The notes: generated from the sequence alone by a model not told the origin. A DNA stretch of 64,000 nucleotides from Streptomyces longispororuber (GCF_014656095.1 NZ_BNBT01000017.1:20341-84340); one strand, 5' to 3'; counted from the stretch's first letter, positions 1 to 9,276 are shown. Numbers and translations: made by a program.

Positions 1-315
1 CGCCTGGGCGCGCCCCGGGACCTGGCGCCGGTGCGGATGCCGAACCTCGGCGAGGCCTTCCCCCGGCCCTACCAGCGGGCCGAGATGATCGCCGCCGACC
101 CCGCGTACGGCGCCGTCGTCTGCCACTGCGAACGCGTCACGCGCGGCGAGATCCGCGACGCCCTGCGCAGCACCGTCCCACCCGTCTCCGTGGACGGGCT
201 GCGGCGCCGCACGCGCGCCCGCGGCGGCCGGTGCCAGGGCTTCTACTGCGGCGCCGCGGTGCGCGAACTCCTCGAGGGCCGCGACCCGACGAGGCCGGCG
301 CGGGGGGACTCATGA
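1..315 (+). CDS. FAD-dependent dehydrogenase, C-terminal BFD-like [2Fe-2S] domain (partial)
   Basis: Only the last ~104 codons are present; the reading frame is open from base 1, so the gene begins upstream of the window. The visible part carries a CHCERVTRGEIRDAL motif and a later RCQGFYC motif, the four-cysteine pattern of a BFD-like [2Fe-2S] domain. In anaerobic-type glycerol-3-phosphate and related amino acid/hydroxy acid dehydrogenases this domain sits at the end of an FAD-binding oxidoreductase. The stop overlaps the next start (ATGA), so the two flavoproteins are probably translated together as subunits of one dehydrogenase. The substrate cannot be told from this fragment. Confidence 0.75.
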   Translation, partial: RLGAPRDLAPVRMPNLGEAFPRPYQRAEMIAADPAYGAVVCHCERVTRGEIRDALRSTVPPVSVDGLRRRTRARGGRCQGFYCGAAVRELLEGRDPTRPARGDS

Positions 316-1310
316 GGAGCGAGCGCGCGGTCGACGTCCTGGTCGTGGGCGCCGGGCCCGCGGGCGTCGCCGCCGCGGCCGCGCTCGCCGCCGCGGGCGC
401 GCCCCGGGTCGAGGTCCTGGAGCGCGAGGCCCGGGCGGGCGGCGTCCCGCGCCACTGCCACCACGGCGGCTTCGGCGACCGGATGGTCGCGGGCGTGGCC
501 CTGCCGGGCACCAGCGGCCCCCGGTACGCGCGGCGGTGCGTCGACGCGGCCCTGCGCGCGGGCGCCACCGTCCGCACCGGCGTCACGGCCACCGGCTGGG
601 CGGGCCCCCTGACGCTCGACACCACCGCGCCCGGCGGCCTGGAGCGCCTCCGCGCCCGCGCCGTCGTCCTCGCCACCGGTGCCCGCGAGCGGCCCCGCGC
701 CGCCCGCCTGGTGCCGGGGAGCAGGCCCGACGGCGTCTACACCACCGGCGAACTCCAGCAGGCGGTGCACCTCTTCGGCCGGCGCGTCGGCACCCGGGCC
801 GTGGTGGTCGGCGCCGAGCCGGTCGCGTACGCGGCCCTGGACACGCTGCGGCGCGCGGGGGTCCACGTCGTCGCCCAGGTGACCGCGTCCGGGCGCCCGG
901 AGGCACCGGCCCGGCGCGCGGCCGTGGCCCGGCTGTGGCACGCGACGCCCCTCCTCACGGACACCGAGGTGGTCGAACTGACCGGCCGGGGCCGCCTCGC
1001 GGGTGTGCGCCTGCGCCACCGGGACGGCCGCGGCGGCCACCTCGCCTGCGACACCGTGGTCTTCACCGGGGACTTCGTGCCCGACCACGAACTGGCCCGG
1101 CGCGGTGGCGTGCCGCTCGCCCCCGGCACGCGCGCACCCGCCGTCGACGCGGCCTCCCGCACGGCCGTCCGCGGCGTCTTCGCGGTCGGCAACCTGGCGC
1201 ACGCGGTGGAGCCCGCGGGGGCGGTGGCCGCCGAGGGCCGACGGGCCGCGACGGCGGTCCGGCGTTTCCTGGCGACGGGGGAGTGGCCGGTGCCGCACGC
1301 CGCGCGATGA
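312..1310 (+). CDS. NAD(P)/FAD-dependent oxidoreductase
   Basis: This 332-residue flavoprotein has an N-terminal Rossmann dinucleotide fold (VLVVGAGPAGVAAAAALA, residues ~8-25). A second nucleotide-binding segment (RAVVVGAEPVAYAALDTL) lies near the middle, and the GVFAVGNLAHAVEPAGAVAAE segment near the end is the usual FAD-contacting C-terminal motif. It resembles the small alpha subunits of HcnB/opine-oxidase/GlpB-like dehydrogenases. I chose the ATG at 312 because it overlaps the preceding stop by 4 nt and is directly followed by the Rossmann fold; the longer upstream reading has no supporting features. It probably forms a complex with the preceding BFD-domain subunit. Substrate unknown. 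Confidence 0.8.
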   Translation: MRSERAVDVLVVGAGPAGVAAAAALAAAGAPRVEVLEREARAGGVPRHCHHGGFGDRMVAGVALPGTSGPRYARRCVDAALRAGATVRTGVTATGWAGPLTLDTTAPGGLERLRARAVVLATGARERPRAARLVPGSRPDGVYTTGELQQAVHLFGRRVGTRAVVVGAEPVAYAALDTLRRAGVHVVAQVTASGRPEAPARRAAVARLWHATPLLTDTEVVELTGRGRLAGVRLRHRDGRGGHLACDTVVFTGDFVPDHELARRGGVPLAPGTRAPAVDAASRTAVRGVFAVGNLAHAVEPAGAVAAEGRRAATAVRRFLATGEWPVPHAAR

Positions 1311-1350
1311 CGGGACAGCGAAGGCGCGGCCCGGGGCGGCGCGCTCCCCT

Positions 1351-1390
1351 CTCCCGCAGGGCGGACGACCCTCCCGCAGGGCGGACGACC
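1351..1390. repeat. 20-bp exact tandem duplication
   Basis: The 20-mer at 1351-1370 is repeated exactly at 1371-1390, just after the flavoprotein operon and before a strong hairpin. It is intergenic and probably arose by slippage; no function is evident. Confidence 0.85.
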
Positions 1391-1441
1391 GACACCCCCC
1401 ACGCCCCGGAGTTCGTCCCCTGCGGCCCTGCGATCCCCGCC

Positions 1442-1470
1442 GCGGGGCGCCGCCCCCCGCGGCGCCCCGC
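1442..1470 (+). terminator. Strong GC hairpin, probable terminator
   Basis: Two perfect 12-bp complementary arms (1442-1453 and 1459-1470) enclose a CCCCC loop, about 130 bp after the flavoprotein stop. There is no U-tract, which is normal for Streptomyces terminators. Confidence 0.6.
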
Positions 1471-1499
1471 TTCCCCCGGACCCCCGTGCCACGTAGACT
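1471..1499 (+). promoter_or_regulatory. Possible promoter of the thiolase gene
   Basis: A TAGACT hexamer at 1494-1499 fits the Streptomyces -10 pattern. A poor -35 (TTCCCC, 1471-1476) lies 17 bp upstream. This would give an ~80-nt leader before the GTG at 1584. The -35 is weak, so the call is tentative. Confidence 0.3.
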
Positions 1500-1583
1500 C
1501 CGGAACCAACCGAAACTAGCACCGCTAATTAACTGCTCCCGTCCACGCAGACCAACCGCTCTCGTCCACGCCCCGGAGTCGCC

Positions 1584-2771
1584 GTGCGCACCGTCCACTT
1601 CGCCGCCGCTCGCCGCACCCCCATCGGAAGGCTGCGCGGCGCGCTGTCCTCCGTCCGGCCGGACGACCTCGCCGCGGCCGTCGTACGCGGCCTGCTCGAC
1701 GCGGTGCCGCACCTCGACCCGGCCCGGATCGACGACGTCTACTGGGGCGCCGCCAACCAGGCGGGGGAGGACAACCGCAACGTGGCCCGCATGGCCGTGC
1801 TCCTCGCGGGCCTGCCGGACTCGGTGCCCGGGGCCACCGTGAACCGGCTCTGCGCCTCGGGTCTTGAGGCCGTCACCACGGCCGCCCGCGCCATCGCCGC
1901 GGGCGAGGCCGACGTCGTCGTCGCGGGCGGCTCGGAGTCCATGAGCCGCGCCCCGTTCGTGCTGCCCCGCCCCGACGAGGCGCTGCCGCACCGCATGGAG
2001 ACCGCCGACACCCGCCTCGGCTGGCGGCTGACCAACCCGCGCATGAAGGACCTGCACGGGCTGCTCTCCATGGGGGAGACCGCGGAGGAGGTGGCCGCCC
2101 GCCACGGCGTGGGCCGCGAGCGGCAGGACACCTTCGCCCTGCGCAGCCACCGGCGCGCCGCCGCGGCCCGCAAGGACGGCCACTTCGACGCCGAGCTGCT
2201 GCCCGTCACCACCCCGGACGGCACCGTCGTCGACGCCGACGAGTGCGTCCGCGAGGACACCTCGTACGAGAAGCTCAGCTCGCTGCGCCCGGTGTTCCGC
2301 GAGGGCGGCACCGTCACCGCGGGCAACGCGTCGCCGATGAACGACGGCGCCGCGGGCCTGCTGCTCGTCAGCGAGGAGGCGCTCGGGGACCTCGGCCTGG
2401 AGTCCCTCGGCCGGTACGCGGCCGGGGCCAGCGCGGGCGTCCACCCGGACGTGATGGGCCTCGGCCCCGTGCCCGCCACCCGCAAGGCGCTGGCCCGGCT
2501 GGGCTGGTCGGTCGAGGACGTGCAGGAGGCCGAGTTCAACGAGGCCTTCGCGGCGCAGGCCCTCGCCTGCGTGGACGCGCTCGGCATCGACCCCGAGCTG
2601 GTCAACCCGGACGGCGGCGCGATCGCCCTGGGCCACCCGCTGGGCTGCTCCGGCGCCCGCATCCTCACCACGCTCCTGCACCGCATGCGCCGCACCGGCG
2701 CCACCCGTGGCCTCGCCACCATGTGCGTCGGCGTGGGGCAGGGCAGCGCGCTCCTGGTCGAGCGCGACTGA
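1584..2771 (+). CDS. Acetyl-CoA acyltransferase, 3-oxoadipyl-CoA thiolase type
   Basis: This is a full-length type II thiolase (395 residues; family ~390-400), which cleaves 3-oxoacyl-CoA with CoA. The nucleophilic cysteine is Cys90 in TVNRLCASGLEAV; the NEAFAAQ motif, the catalytic His in ALGHPLGCSGARI and the C-terminal Cys in CVGVGQGSA are all present. The GEDNRNVARMA segment is typical of PcaF/PaaJ-type beta-ketoadipyl-CoA thiolases of aromatic catabolism, so that is the preferred substrate. No other pca or paa genes lie nearby, so a general acetyl-CoA C-acyltransferase is equally possible. The GTG at 1584 gives the standard thiolase N-terminus. Confidence 0.88.
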   Translation: MRTVHFAAARRTPIGRLRGALSSVRPDDLAAAVVRGLLDAVPHLDPARIDDVYWGAANQAGEDNRNVARMAVLLAGLPDSVPGATVNRLCASGLEAVTTAARAIAAGEADVVVAGGSESMSRAPFVLPRPDEALPHRMETADTRLGWRLTNPRMKDLHGLLSMGETAEEVAARHGVGRERQDTFALRSHRRAAAARKDGHFDAELLPVTTPDGTVVDADECVREDTSYEKLSSLRPVFREGGTVTAGNASPMNDGAAGLLLVSEEALGDLGLESLGRYAAGASAGVHPDVMGLGPVPATRKALARLGWSVEDVQEAEFNEAFAAQALACVDALGIDPELVNPDGGAIALGHPLGCSGARILTTLLHRMRRTGATRGLATMCVGVGQGSALLVERD

Positions 2772-2784
2772 CCCGCCCCCGGGG

Positions 2785-2991
2785 TCACGCCAGCGTGACG
2801 GCCAGGACGAGGGTGACGACGAGGCAGGACAGCCCCACCACCGTCACGCACAGCGGCCGGGCGGAGCGGGGCGGCGCGCAGCAGCCGGTGGCGGGCGGGA
2901 GGTAGGGGGAGTCGAGCCAGTACGCCCCGACCAGGCGGGCGTGCACCGGCGGCAGGTCGCCGTCCGGGGGAAGTGTGCCGTCTGTGTCCAT
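2785..2991 (-). CDS. Small hypothetical membrane protein
   Basis: A 68-residue reading frame has a proline-rich N-terminal half and a single hydrophobic C-terminal helix (PLCVTVVGLSCLVVTLVLAV). The ATG at 2991 is preceded by a GA/G-rich stretch that could act as a ribosome binding site. It converges on the thiolase gene with 13 bp between stops. I do not recognise a family; the clear transmembrane segment and placement make it plausible, but it could be a chance ORF. Confidence 0.45.
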   Translation of the reverse strand: MDTDGTLPPDGDLPPVHARLVGAYWLDSPYLPPATGCCAPPRSARPLCVTVVGLSCLVVTLVLAVTLA

Positions 2992-3122
2992 GCCCCCCTC
3001 AACGCCACGGCCCGCGCCCCGGCCACGGAGCGGTCAACCGGCCCGGCCGAGAGCCACGTATGCGGGCATACTCGCGCGGTGCGGGAGTTTGACCCCGGAA
3101 ATCGGGGGAAGACGCGCACGCT

Positions 3123-5201
3123 TCACCGCGCGTCGGCGAGCCCCTGCGCCAGGTCCTCGGCGAGCAGCCGCTTGGCGATGGCGTCGACGGCCGCCCGCAG
3201 CCGCGCGTCGTCCCGCACCGCGACACCCTCGGGGGCCCCGTCCTTCTCCAGCTCCTCGGCGAGCCAGCGGGCCCACTCGCCGCCGATCACCGCGGCCTCC
3301 CGCTCGCCCGCCGGGGTGTGCTGGAACAGGGTGCCGCTGCGGGTCAGGTAGCCCTCCTCCACCATGCGGTCGAAGACCGGCACCAGGACCTCGGGCGGCA
3401 CCTGCCGGCGGGCCGCGATGAGGGTGAGGTTGGCGTGGCCGACCAGGCGCGTGAACAGGGCCACCTGCATCACGGCCCAGGCGCCCGCCAGGTCCAGGCG
3501 GGTGTCGGAGCGCTGGACGACGGCGCGCGCGGTGCCCGTGCCGCCCTTGTGGCGCAGGATGTTGCCGACGGCCAGCTCCAGGAGCCGGGCGGAGTCGCCC
3601 GTCGACGACGGCGAGGCGAACCCCTCCCCCATGTCGGAGGAGCTCATCCGGGCGCTGTCGCGCAGCTCGACCTGCTTGAGGAACAGCGCCACCACGAACC
3701 CGAGCAGCGCCACCGGCACCGTCCACAGGAAGACGGTCTGCAACGTGTCCGCGTACGCCTCCACCAGCGGCCGGGCCGCCGCGTCCGGCAGGCCGTGCAG
3801 CCCCTCCGGGCTCTGCGCCCCGCGCGCGACCGCGTCCGGCGGCGCGGCGCCGGTGCCGCTCGCCTCCGCCACGCCGGCGCGGAGGTTCGGCGCGAGCGTG
3901 TTGGCGTAGATCGTGCCGAAGACGGCGGTGCCGAAGGCGCTGCCGAGCGTACGGAAGAACGTGACGCCGGACGTGGCGGTGCCCAGGTCCGCGTACGCGA
4001 CGGTGTTCTGCACGGCGATGGTCAGCACCTGCATGCACAGGCCGATGCCGGCGCCGAGCACGAACATGTACAGCGACTCCAGCCAGGCGCCGGTCGCGCT
4101 GCCCATCAGCGACATCAGGAAAAGCCCGAGCGCCATCACCAGCGCGCCCACGATCGGGAAGATCCGGTACGTGCCCGTCCTGCTGACCACGTTGCCGCTG
4201 AACACGGACGCGAGGAGCAGCCCCGCCACCATCGGCAGCGTCCGCACGCCCGAGATCGTGGCCGAGTCCCCGTCGACGTACTGCAGGTACGTCGGCAGGA
4301 ACGTCATCGCGCCGAGCATCGCGAAGCCCACGATGAAGCTGAGCACCGAGCAGACCGTGAAGACCGGGTTAGCGAACAGCCGCATCGGCAGCATCGGCTC
4401 CGCCGCGCGGGTCTCCACCCGGCAGAACCCCGCGAGCGCGGCGAGGCCGCCCGCGAACAGCCCGATGATCACGCCCGAGCCCCAGGCGTACTCGTTGCCG
4501 CCCCAGCTCGTCGCCAGGATCAGCGCGCCGGACCCGGCGGCGACGAGCGCGATGCCCAGGTAGTCGATGACGGGCCGCGCCACCGCCTTCACGGACGGGA
4601 TGGTGCGGGCGGCCGCCGCGACGACCAGGAACGCGATGGGCACGTTGACGTAGAACGCCCAGCGCCAGCTCAGGTGGTCGGTGAACAGCCCGCCGAGCAG
4701 CGGCCCGATGACCGTGGACACGCCGAAGACCGCGCCGATCGCGCCCTGGTACTTGCCGCGCTCGCGCAGCGGGATCACGTCGGCGGTCAGCGCCATCGAC
4801 GTCACCATCAGGCCGCCCGCGCCGAGGCCCTGCACCGCCCGCCAGGCGATGAGCAGCGGCATGTTCGTCGCAAGGCCGCACAGGAACGAGCCGGTGATGA
4901 AGACGACCGCCGACACCTGGAAGACGACCTTGCGCCCGAACAGGTCGCCGAACTTGCCGACGAGCACCGTCGCGATCGTCTCCGCGAGCAGGTACGACGT
5001 CACGACCCAGGACATGTGCGCGGCGCCGCCCAGGTCCGACACGATCGTCGGCAGCGCCGTGCCCACGATCGTCTGGTCGAGCGCGGCGAGGAGCACGCCC
5101 AGCATGATCGTGACGAAGACGACGTTGCGGCGGCGCCGGTCCGGGACCGGAGGGCCCTGCTCCGGCGCCCGCGCGGCGTCGGCGCTGTCGGTGAGGGTCA
5201 C
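3123..5201 (-). CDS. MFS drug exporter (DHA2, 14-TM) with C-terminal winged-helix-like extension
   Basis: This is a 692-residue proton-driven multidrug efflux pump of the EmrB/QacA (DHA2) type. It opens with [19 protein letters not shown] (DHA2 motif D1); motif A is [10 protein letters not shown] and the antiporter motif C region is [18 protein letters not shown]. The usual ~520-residue transporter is followed by ~150 extra residues (from ~[12 protein letters not shown]). These are soluble and read like a MarR/winged-helix domain ([32 protein letters not shown] resembles helix-wing). The GTG at 5201 was chosen because GAGGG lies 6 nt upstream; a GTG at 5207 is possible. Substrate unknown. Confidence 0.85.
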   Translation of the reverse strand: MTLTDSADAARAPEQGPPVPDRRRRNVVFVTIMLGVLLAALDQTIVGTALPTIVSDLGGAAHMSWVVTSYLLAETIATVLVGKFGDLFGRKVVFQVSAVVFITGSFLCGLATNMPLLIAWRAVQGLGAGGLMVTSMALTADVIPLRERGKYQGAIGAVFGVSTVIGPLLGGLFTDHLSWRWAFYVNVPIAFLVVAAAARTIPSVKAVARPVIDYLGIALVAAGSGALILATSWGGNEYAWGSGVIIGLFAGGLAALAGFCRVETRAAEPMLPMRLFANPVFTVCSVLSFIVGFAMLGAMTFLPTYLQYVDGDSATISGVRTLPMVAGLLLASVFSGNVVSRTGTYRIFPIVGALVMALGLFLMSLMGSATGAWLESLYMFVLGAGIGLCMQVLTIAVQNTVAYADLGTATSGVTFFRTLGSAFGTAVFGTIYANTLAPNLRAGVAEASGTGAAPPDAVARGAQSPEGLHGLPDAAARPLVEAYADTLQTVFLWTVPVALLGFVVALFLKQVELRDSARMSSSDMGEGFASPSSTGDSARLLELAVGNILRHKGGTGTARAVVQRSDTRLDLAGAWAVMQVALFTRLVGHANLTLIAARRQVPPEVLVPVFDRMVEEGYLTRSGTLFQHTPAGEREAAVIGGEWARWLAEELEKDGAPEGVAVRDDARLRAAVDAIAKRLLAEDLAQGLADAR

Positions 5202-5272
5202 ACGCACACCCTCACACCGGACCGCGACCGGTGCATGCGGGGCCGTCCGGTCCGGTGACGCGCCTCCGGCCC

Positions 5273-6097
5273 TCAGCCCCCGGCCGGGCCCTCCGGGCGG
5301 GGCCGGGGATCCTGCTCCGCGGTCCGGGAGGCCGTGTCCGAGGGGTGAGGAGCATCCTCGGCGGTCCGGGAGGCCGTGTCCGAGGGGTGAGGAGCATCCT
5401 CGGCGGACCGGGGAGCTCCACCCGCGGCGGACCGGGGAGCCTCCTCGGCGGACCGGGGAGCTTCGCCCGCGGCGGACCGGGGAGCCTCCTCCGCGGGCCG
5501 GGGAGCTTCGCCCGCGGGCCGGGGAGCCTGTGCCGCGGACCGGGGAGCTTCGCCCGCGGACCGGTGAGCCTGTGCCGCGGCCCGGGGGACCAGCGCCGGT
5601 GCCGCCTCGGCCGCACCCGTGACGCCGAGGGGAGCCCCGTCCCCCTCGACCCGCTCGGCCAGGGCCCGCGCCCACCGTGCCAGTTCCGGTACGCCGATCC
5701 CGTACGGCCGCTCGCGCCCCGTCTCCCCGGTCCACGCCGAGACGGCACCCGCGCCGCGCAGCAGCAGCCGCGCCCCGCCCTTGGTGTTGCCGCGCGCCGC
5801 GTGCGTCAGGCCCACGGCGAGCTGGGCCAGGCCCCGCCACAGGCCCCGTTCCTCCTCGGGCCCGGACTTCCAGGCGTCCTCGAAGACCTCGTGCGCGTGG
5901 AAGGGCCGCCCGGCGTCGAGCAGCGCCTGCGCCTCGGCGACCGTCTCCTCCGGGGTGCGGACCACCCCCTCCGGCTGCCGCTCGACGCCGTCGGCCCCGT
6001 ACGGCAGCGGACGCCCGAGCCCGTCCCGCGGCCGGGCGTTGCGGGCCCTGCCGTCGGCGTCCCGGTCGCGGTCCGCCGCACCCTGTGCACTCGTCAT
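5273..6097 (-). CDS. DUF309 family protein with repetitive Ala/Pro/Arg/Ser tail
   Basis: The 274-residue protein has a DUF309 core (residues ~55-150) with the hallmark [14 protein letters not shown] motif and a [13 protein letters not shown] helix. It is normally a small all-helical protein of unknown function. After ~residue 165 it runs into a low-complexity tail of [16 protein letters not shown] repeats encoded by tandem DNA repeats; typical DUF309 proteins stop near the core. The ATG at 6097 was preferred over an in-frame start 14 codons upstream because the upstream residues have no supporting features. It is transcribed away from the tRNA-Pro. Confidence 0.75.
   Translation of the reverse strand: MTSAQGAADRDRDADGRARNARPRDGLGRPLPYGADGVERQPEGVVRTPEETVAEAQALLDAGRPFHAHEVFEDAWKSGPEEERGLWRGLAQLAVGLTHAARGNTKGGARLLLRGAGAVSAWTGETGRERPYGIGVPELARWARALAERVEGDGAPLGVTGAAEAAPALVPRAAAQAHRSAGEAPRSAAQAPRPAGEAPRPAEEAPRSAAGEAPRSAEEAPRSAAGGAPRSAEDAPHPSDTASRTAEDAPHPSDTASRTAEQDPRPRPEGPAGG
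5319..5402. repeat. Two exact 42-bp tandem repeats inside the DUF309 gene tail
   Basis: The 42-mer 5319-5360 is repeated exactly at 5361-5402, adding 14 residues per copy in frame. Related degenerate 21-30-bp units continue to about 5590. Exact identity suggests recent slippage or unequal exchange. Confidence 0.9.
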
Positions 6098-6201
6098 GGC
6101 GCGATTGTCCCGCGCGGGCCCCGGGGCGTTCGGGACCACCCCCGCGGGTGGGGTAGAGTTCTACCTGCGTGATCACGCGGGACACACCGCGCGAAACGCA
6201 C

Positions 6202-6275
<74 letters not shown>

Positions 6276-6632
6276 CGGTGCAGTAAAAGGTCAGGGCTCT
6301 GTTTCGACAGGGCCCTCGATCATTTTCAGGGCTGTCGCCTCGCAAAGCCCTGGCTTGAAGATCGTGAACCTGTCGCCAGTGTGCTGGAGGGGCTGGAGTC
6401 GCACCGCAATGCGGCAGCAGCGCGGGCGGCGCCCGATGCGCTCCAGGACCGGCTGAGCCGCCCTCTCCGAGGGCTCCACGCGGACGGCCCCGCCTGGCGC
6501 GCGAACGGTGGCGTCATCAGCGCCTTGTCCTGCGCACGACGGGCGTACCGTGACAGCGTGGCAAACGAAGACCGGGGGAAGGAGACGTGGCCCCTGGAGC
6601 CCGACCGGGAGAAATCCGAAACCGGCCCTCGA
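6276..6632. other. Gene-less stretch after tRNA-Pro with hairpins and a direct repeat
   Basis: No convincing coding region is seen. Two stem-loops lie just downstream of the tRNA: an imperfect 10-bp stem around 6293-6317 and a perfect 7-bp stem CAGGGCT/AGCCCTG at about 6328-6352. They could end tRNA transcription. The 15-mer at 6311-6325 recurs exactly at 6624-6638, bracketing this stretch. I find no integrase gene and no second copy of the tRNA 3' end in the window. Confidence 0.5.
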
Positions 6633-7379
6633 TCATTTCCGGACCGGCCGGAGGCCGGTGTCCCCTTCTCCCCGGGGCGGTGCCGGGGGCTCGGTGAGGG
6701 CGGCGGGGTCGATGCCGGGCGGGAGCGGGGGCAGCTTCTCGACGGCTTGCGACAGGGGTTGCCTGCCGCGGTAGTCCGCACTGCTCACAGCACACTGCCG
6801 GTTCGACCGCGCGCGAAGGACGTCGGCCACCCTGGTGTCCAGCAGGGCGAGACCTTCCGGCGCGTTGGTGATCGGGATGCCGGCGCACAGGTCGCTGACG
6901 GTGGTGTCGACGAGGGCGACCGCGCGGGGCTCGGGCGCCGTGCGAGTCGCTGCCGGGCCGGGTGGCGCGGGACGGGTGGCGGTGACCCCGCGGCGTCCCT
7001 CGCCGCGGAAGACGATGAGCTCCGGTCTCGGGAGTTCGAGCTGGGGGAAGCCGGGGCCGGGAGGCTCCGGGTGCAGTCCGAGGAGAGGCCCGTACTCCGC
7101 GACGAGCTGGTGGACGGGGTTGTCCGGGTCGTCGGCCGCCGCTTCGAGGCACGCGCTGACGACCTCCCGGGAGGAGGGGACAGGGATCTGACGGGCGCGC
7201 ACCACCGCCAGGCCGGGCACCCCCCGGTCGAGGGGGGTGGCGTCGGGGACACCGACGCACTCTGCGGTGGACCGGGAGACCAGCATGAGGGGAGGGTTGT
7301 CATCCGGTGGGGCGGGGGCGGCTCCCAGGAGGCCGGCGGTGAGGAAGCCGAGGGTGACCAGAACAGCGCGTCTGTGCAT
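6633..7379 (-). CDS. Secreted hypothetical protein
   Basis: This 248-residue protein has a short Sec-type signal peptide (RRAVLVTLGFLTAGLLGAAPA) and no recognisable enzyme motifs. The mature part has four cysteines (AECVG, SACLE, DLCAG, RQCAV) that could form two disulfides, and proline-rich linkers. A good ribosome binding site (AGGAGA) precedes the ATG at 7379. It is co-directional with the next two minus-strand secreted genes (7631-8758, 8995-9276), suggesting one functional island. Function unknown. Confidence 0.65.
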   Translation of the reverse strand: MHRRAVLVTLGFLTAGLLGAAPAPPDDNPPLMLVSRSTAECVGVPDATPLDRGVPGLAVVRARQIPVPSSREVVSACLEAAADDPDNPVHQLVAEYGPLLGLHPEPPGPGFPQLELPRPELIVFRGEGRRGVTATRPAPPGPAATRTAPEPRAVALVDTTVSDLCAGIPITNAPEGLALLDTRVADVLRARSNRQCAVSSADYRGRQPLSQAVEKLPPLPPGIDPAALTEPPAPPRGEGDTGLRPVRK

Positions 7380-7412
7380 GACATCTCCTGAAGTTTAGGT
7401 ACACATCGGGGT

Positions 7413-7447
7413 GTTGGTGGCTGTGGCTGTGGCTGTGGTTGTGGCTG
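7413..7447. repeat. GTGGCT hexanucleotide repeat in a leader region
   Basis: About five copies of a GTGGCT/GTGGTT hexamer lie 35-70 bp upstream of the 6633-7379 gene. The 23-mer 7425-7447 is found again, exactly, at 31814-31836, upstream of another minus-strand gene. The surrounding 7380-7630 intergenic stretch shows no gene. Confidence 0.7.
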
Positions 7448-7630
7448 CGCAAGCGAGTGGGCTGACGGTGTGTCATATGTTCGTCACCACAGGCGGGTGA
7501 GCCGATCGGAGACCGCGCCCGCCGGTAGGCGTCACTTCGCTGCTGGGGGCCGTGAGGTCGTGGAGGACTGCGCAAGGAGTCACCTCCACGACCTCGACGG
7601 CCTTCCGGGGACCTGCTCCACCGTGCCGTC

Positions 7631-8758
7631 TCAATTCAGCGGCACGGTCCAGGTCTCAACCGGCTGCTTGCCCGGGACGAGCGAATTCTCCGCAGCCGCG
7701 GACTTCCGGTCCGCACGCAGACCCCGCTTCGACTCGGAGGCAGAAGCGCCGGTGCCGCCGTCCTTCTTGTCGCCGGAGTTTCCGGTGAGGGAGCCGGACT
7801 GGCTCTGCTGGTTGTTGTGTTCGCCCTGCTCGCCGTTCAGATTGCCCTGCTGCTGAGCGAGCTTCGGGCAGTTCTGCGAGTTGAACGCCTGGGCGATGAG
7901 CCTGCTGGAATTCGCCGTGGAGGGCGTGTGCATGGAGAAGTTCTCCAGCCGCTTTCCCGTGTCCTTGTTCGTCATGTCACCGGTGACGTTCGCCATGGCG
8001 AAGGAAGCGCCGAAGTGGAGCGTCCGGCCGGGGCGGACCCGGAATTCCTGGGTGGTGGTCTCGCTCGTGGTGCTGGTCCAGGACTTGGAGAACGTGGCGC
8101 GGAACGCGGCGGTGAAGCTGGCGCGCGCTCCGACGAGCACGGAGTCCGTGGCGCCGACGTGCGCGGTGTTCTGCCCGGTGGCGGTGGCGCTGGACTGCGA
8201 ACTGGCCTTGCTCGTACTGGAGGAGTTGGCCTTGGCGCTGTGCGGCGACCAGGTCTGGTGGGTGCTCTCGGTCGCGTTCTGCTTGGTCGCCGAGCCGGTG
8301 ACCTGAGCCGTGTCGTCCACGGTGACGGTGGCCGTGTTGTTGATGGTTCCCTCGAACATGGCGCTTCCGGAGATCTCTCCGCCGATGTTGTCGGTGGAGG
8401 ACGACGTCAGTTCGGCCTCCTTGGTGATGACGATCGTGTCATCGGTGCAGTTCTCGACCACGTTGCCCACCGAGACCAGGGCGGTGTTGTACTCCTTCTT
8501 CTCCTTCAGCTCGAAGACGCACGGCGACGGCTTGCCGGCCGCCGGTTCGCACTCTTCGAGCACCTTCCGGTAGTCCTTCAGCTCGCGGTTGCCGTGGTAG
8601 GCGCGGGCCTCGGGCAGAGGGGGCAGTTCCACCGAGTCGCTGCTGGCGGAATTGGCGTGGGCCGGCGAGGTCAGCAGGCCCAGGTTCAGGCAGAAGAGCG
8701 CGGCGAGGGCGACCCCACGGCGGACGGATCGGGGCGTGGGGGAGTTCAGTTCGGACAC
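7631..8758 (-). CDS. Secreted aerolysin/ETX-MTX2-like protein (candidate pore-former)
   Basis: The 375-residue protein starts at a GTG (8758) with GGAG 8 nt upstream. Its signal peptide (GVALAALFCLNLGLLTSPAHA) should be cut after AHA. After a head with paired cysteines (EECEPAAGKPSPC), VGNVVENCT leads into long Ser/Thr-rich alternating segments (ATVTVDDTAQVTGS; KSWTSTTSETTTQEF) and a proline-arginine strand (RVRPGRTLHFGASF). These features are typical of the amphipathic insertion hairpins and lower barrel strands of aerolysin-type beta-pore-forming toxins. The tail is Asn/Gln/Ser/Gly-rich. The family call is from pattern only, without a search. The product at 10873-12507 shares this domain. 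Confidence 0.6.
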   Translation of the reverse strand: MSELNSPTPRSVRRGVALAALFCLNLGLLTSPAHANSASSDSVELPPLPEARAYHGNRELKDYRKVLEECEPAAGKPSPCVFELKEKKEYNTALVSVGNVVENCTDDTIVITKEAELTSSSTDNIGGEISGSAMFEGTINNTATVTVDDTAQVTGSATKQNATESTHQTWSPHSAKANSSSTSKASSQSSATATGQNTAHVGATDSVLVGARASFTAAFRATFSKSWTSTTSETTTQEFRVRPGRTLHFGASFAMANVTGDMTNKDTGKRLENFSMHTPSTANSSRLIAQAFNSQNCPKLAQQQGNLNGEQGEHNNQQSQSGSLTGNSGDKKDGGTGASASESKRGLRADRKSAAAENSLVPGKQPVETWTVPLN

Positions 8759-8994
8759 AGGGACTCCAAGGTAGTGCGGGGATGGGGAAGTTGGGTCGAA
8801 CGGGCGGTCGGCGGGAGTGTCCGTCGGCGAGGATGTTCCGTGCCGTCCGCCCATGACCAAGAGCACGCCGAGCACTGCCGGTTGGGCCCGCACGCGAGGG
8901 CGGGCGCTGCGCAGTCTCGTAGTGCGTGTGTGCGTGTGTGCGTGTGTGGCTGGGTGGGGCCTGAGGGAACAACCCCCAGGCCCCGTACGTCACT

Positions 8995-9276
8995 TCAGTG
9001 GCAGGTGTCCTCGCAGTCGCCCGGGTTGTCCCAGCGCTGGTCCTCGCGGGTGGGGACCACCGTGTCGGCGTAGGCGCACCGGTCTTCCTCGCGGAGGAAG
9101 TACCAATAGGCTTCGTCGTCCTGCACCGGCCTGAAATCCTTCGGGTCGCACGGGTCCACCAGGCCCAACACGCGGTGCTGGGGCGGCTTTTCGGCGTGCG
9201 CGGCGGCGACGGCTTCACCGGTGAGGGAAGCCGTGGCGAGCGCCACGGATACGAGTGTGGTCAGCAGAAGGCGCAT
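8995..9276 (-). CDS. Small secreted hypothetical protein
   Basis: A 93-residue preprotein: MRLLLTTLVSVALATASLTG then ...AVAAAHA signal region, and a mature part of ~65 acidic residues with four cysteines (DPCDP, DRCAY, GDCEDTCH). AAAGGAG lies upstream of the ATG at 9276. It is transcribed divergently from the lectin-like gene at 9531, with 254 bp between start codons that must hold both promoters. No family recognised; a small disulfide-stabilised partner of its neighbours is a reasonable guess only. Confidence 0.65.
   Translation of the reverse strand: MRLLLTTLVSVALATASLTGEAVAAAHAEKPPQHRVLGLVDPCDPKDFRPVQDDEAYWYFLREEDRCAYADTVVPTREDQRWDNPGDCEDTCH

Noticed and set aside
243..2681. Very long minus-strand open frame opposite the flavoprotein and thiolase genes
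   Set aside because: It has the runs of Ala, Gly, Arg, His and Val typical of antisense frames in high-GC DNA, and the plus-strand genes have clear family motifs.
6381..7391. Plus-strand ORF across the 6633-7379 secreted protein
   Set aside because: The minus-strand gene has a signal peptide and ribosome binding site; the plus frame is Gly/Arg-rich and has neither.
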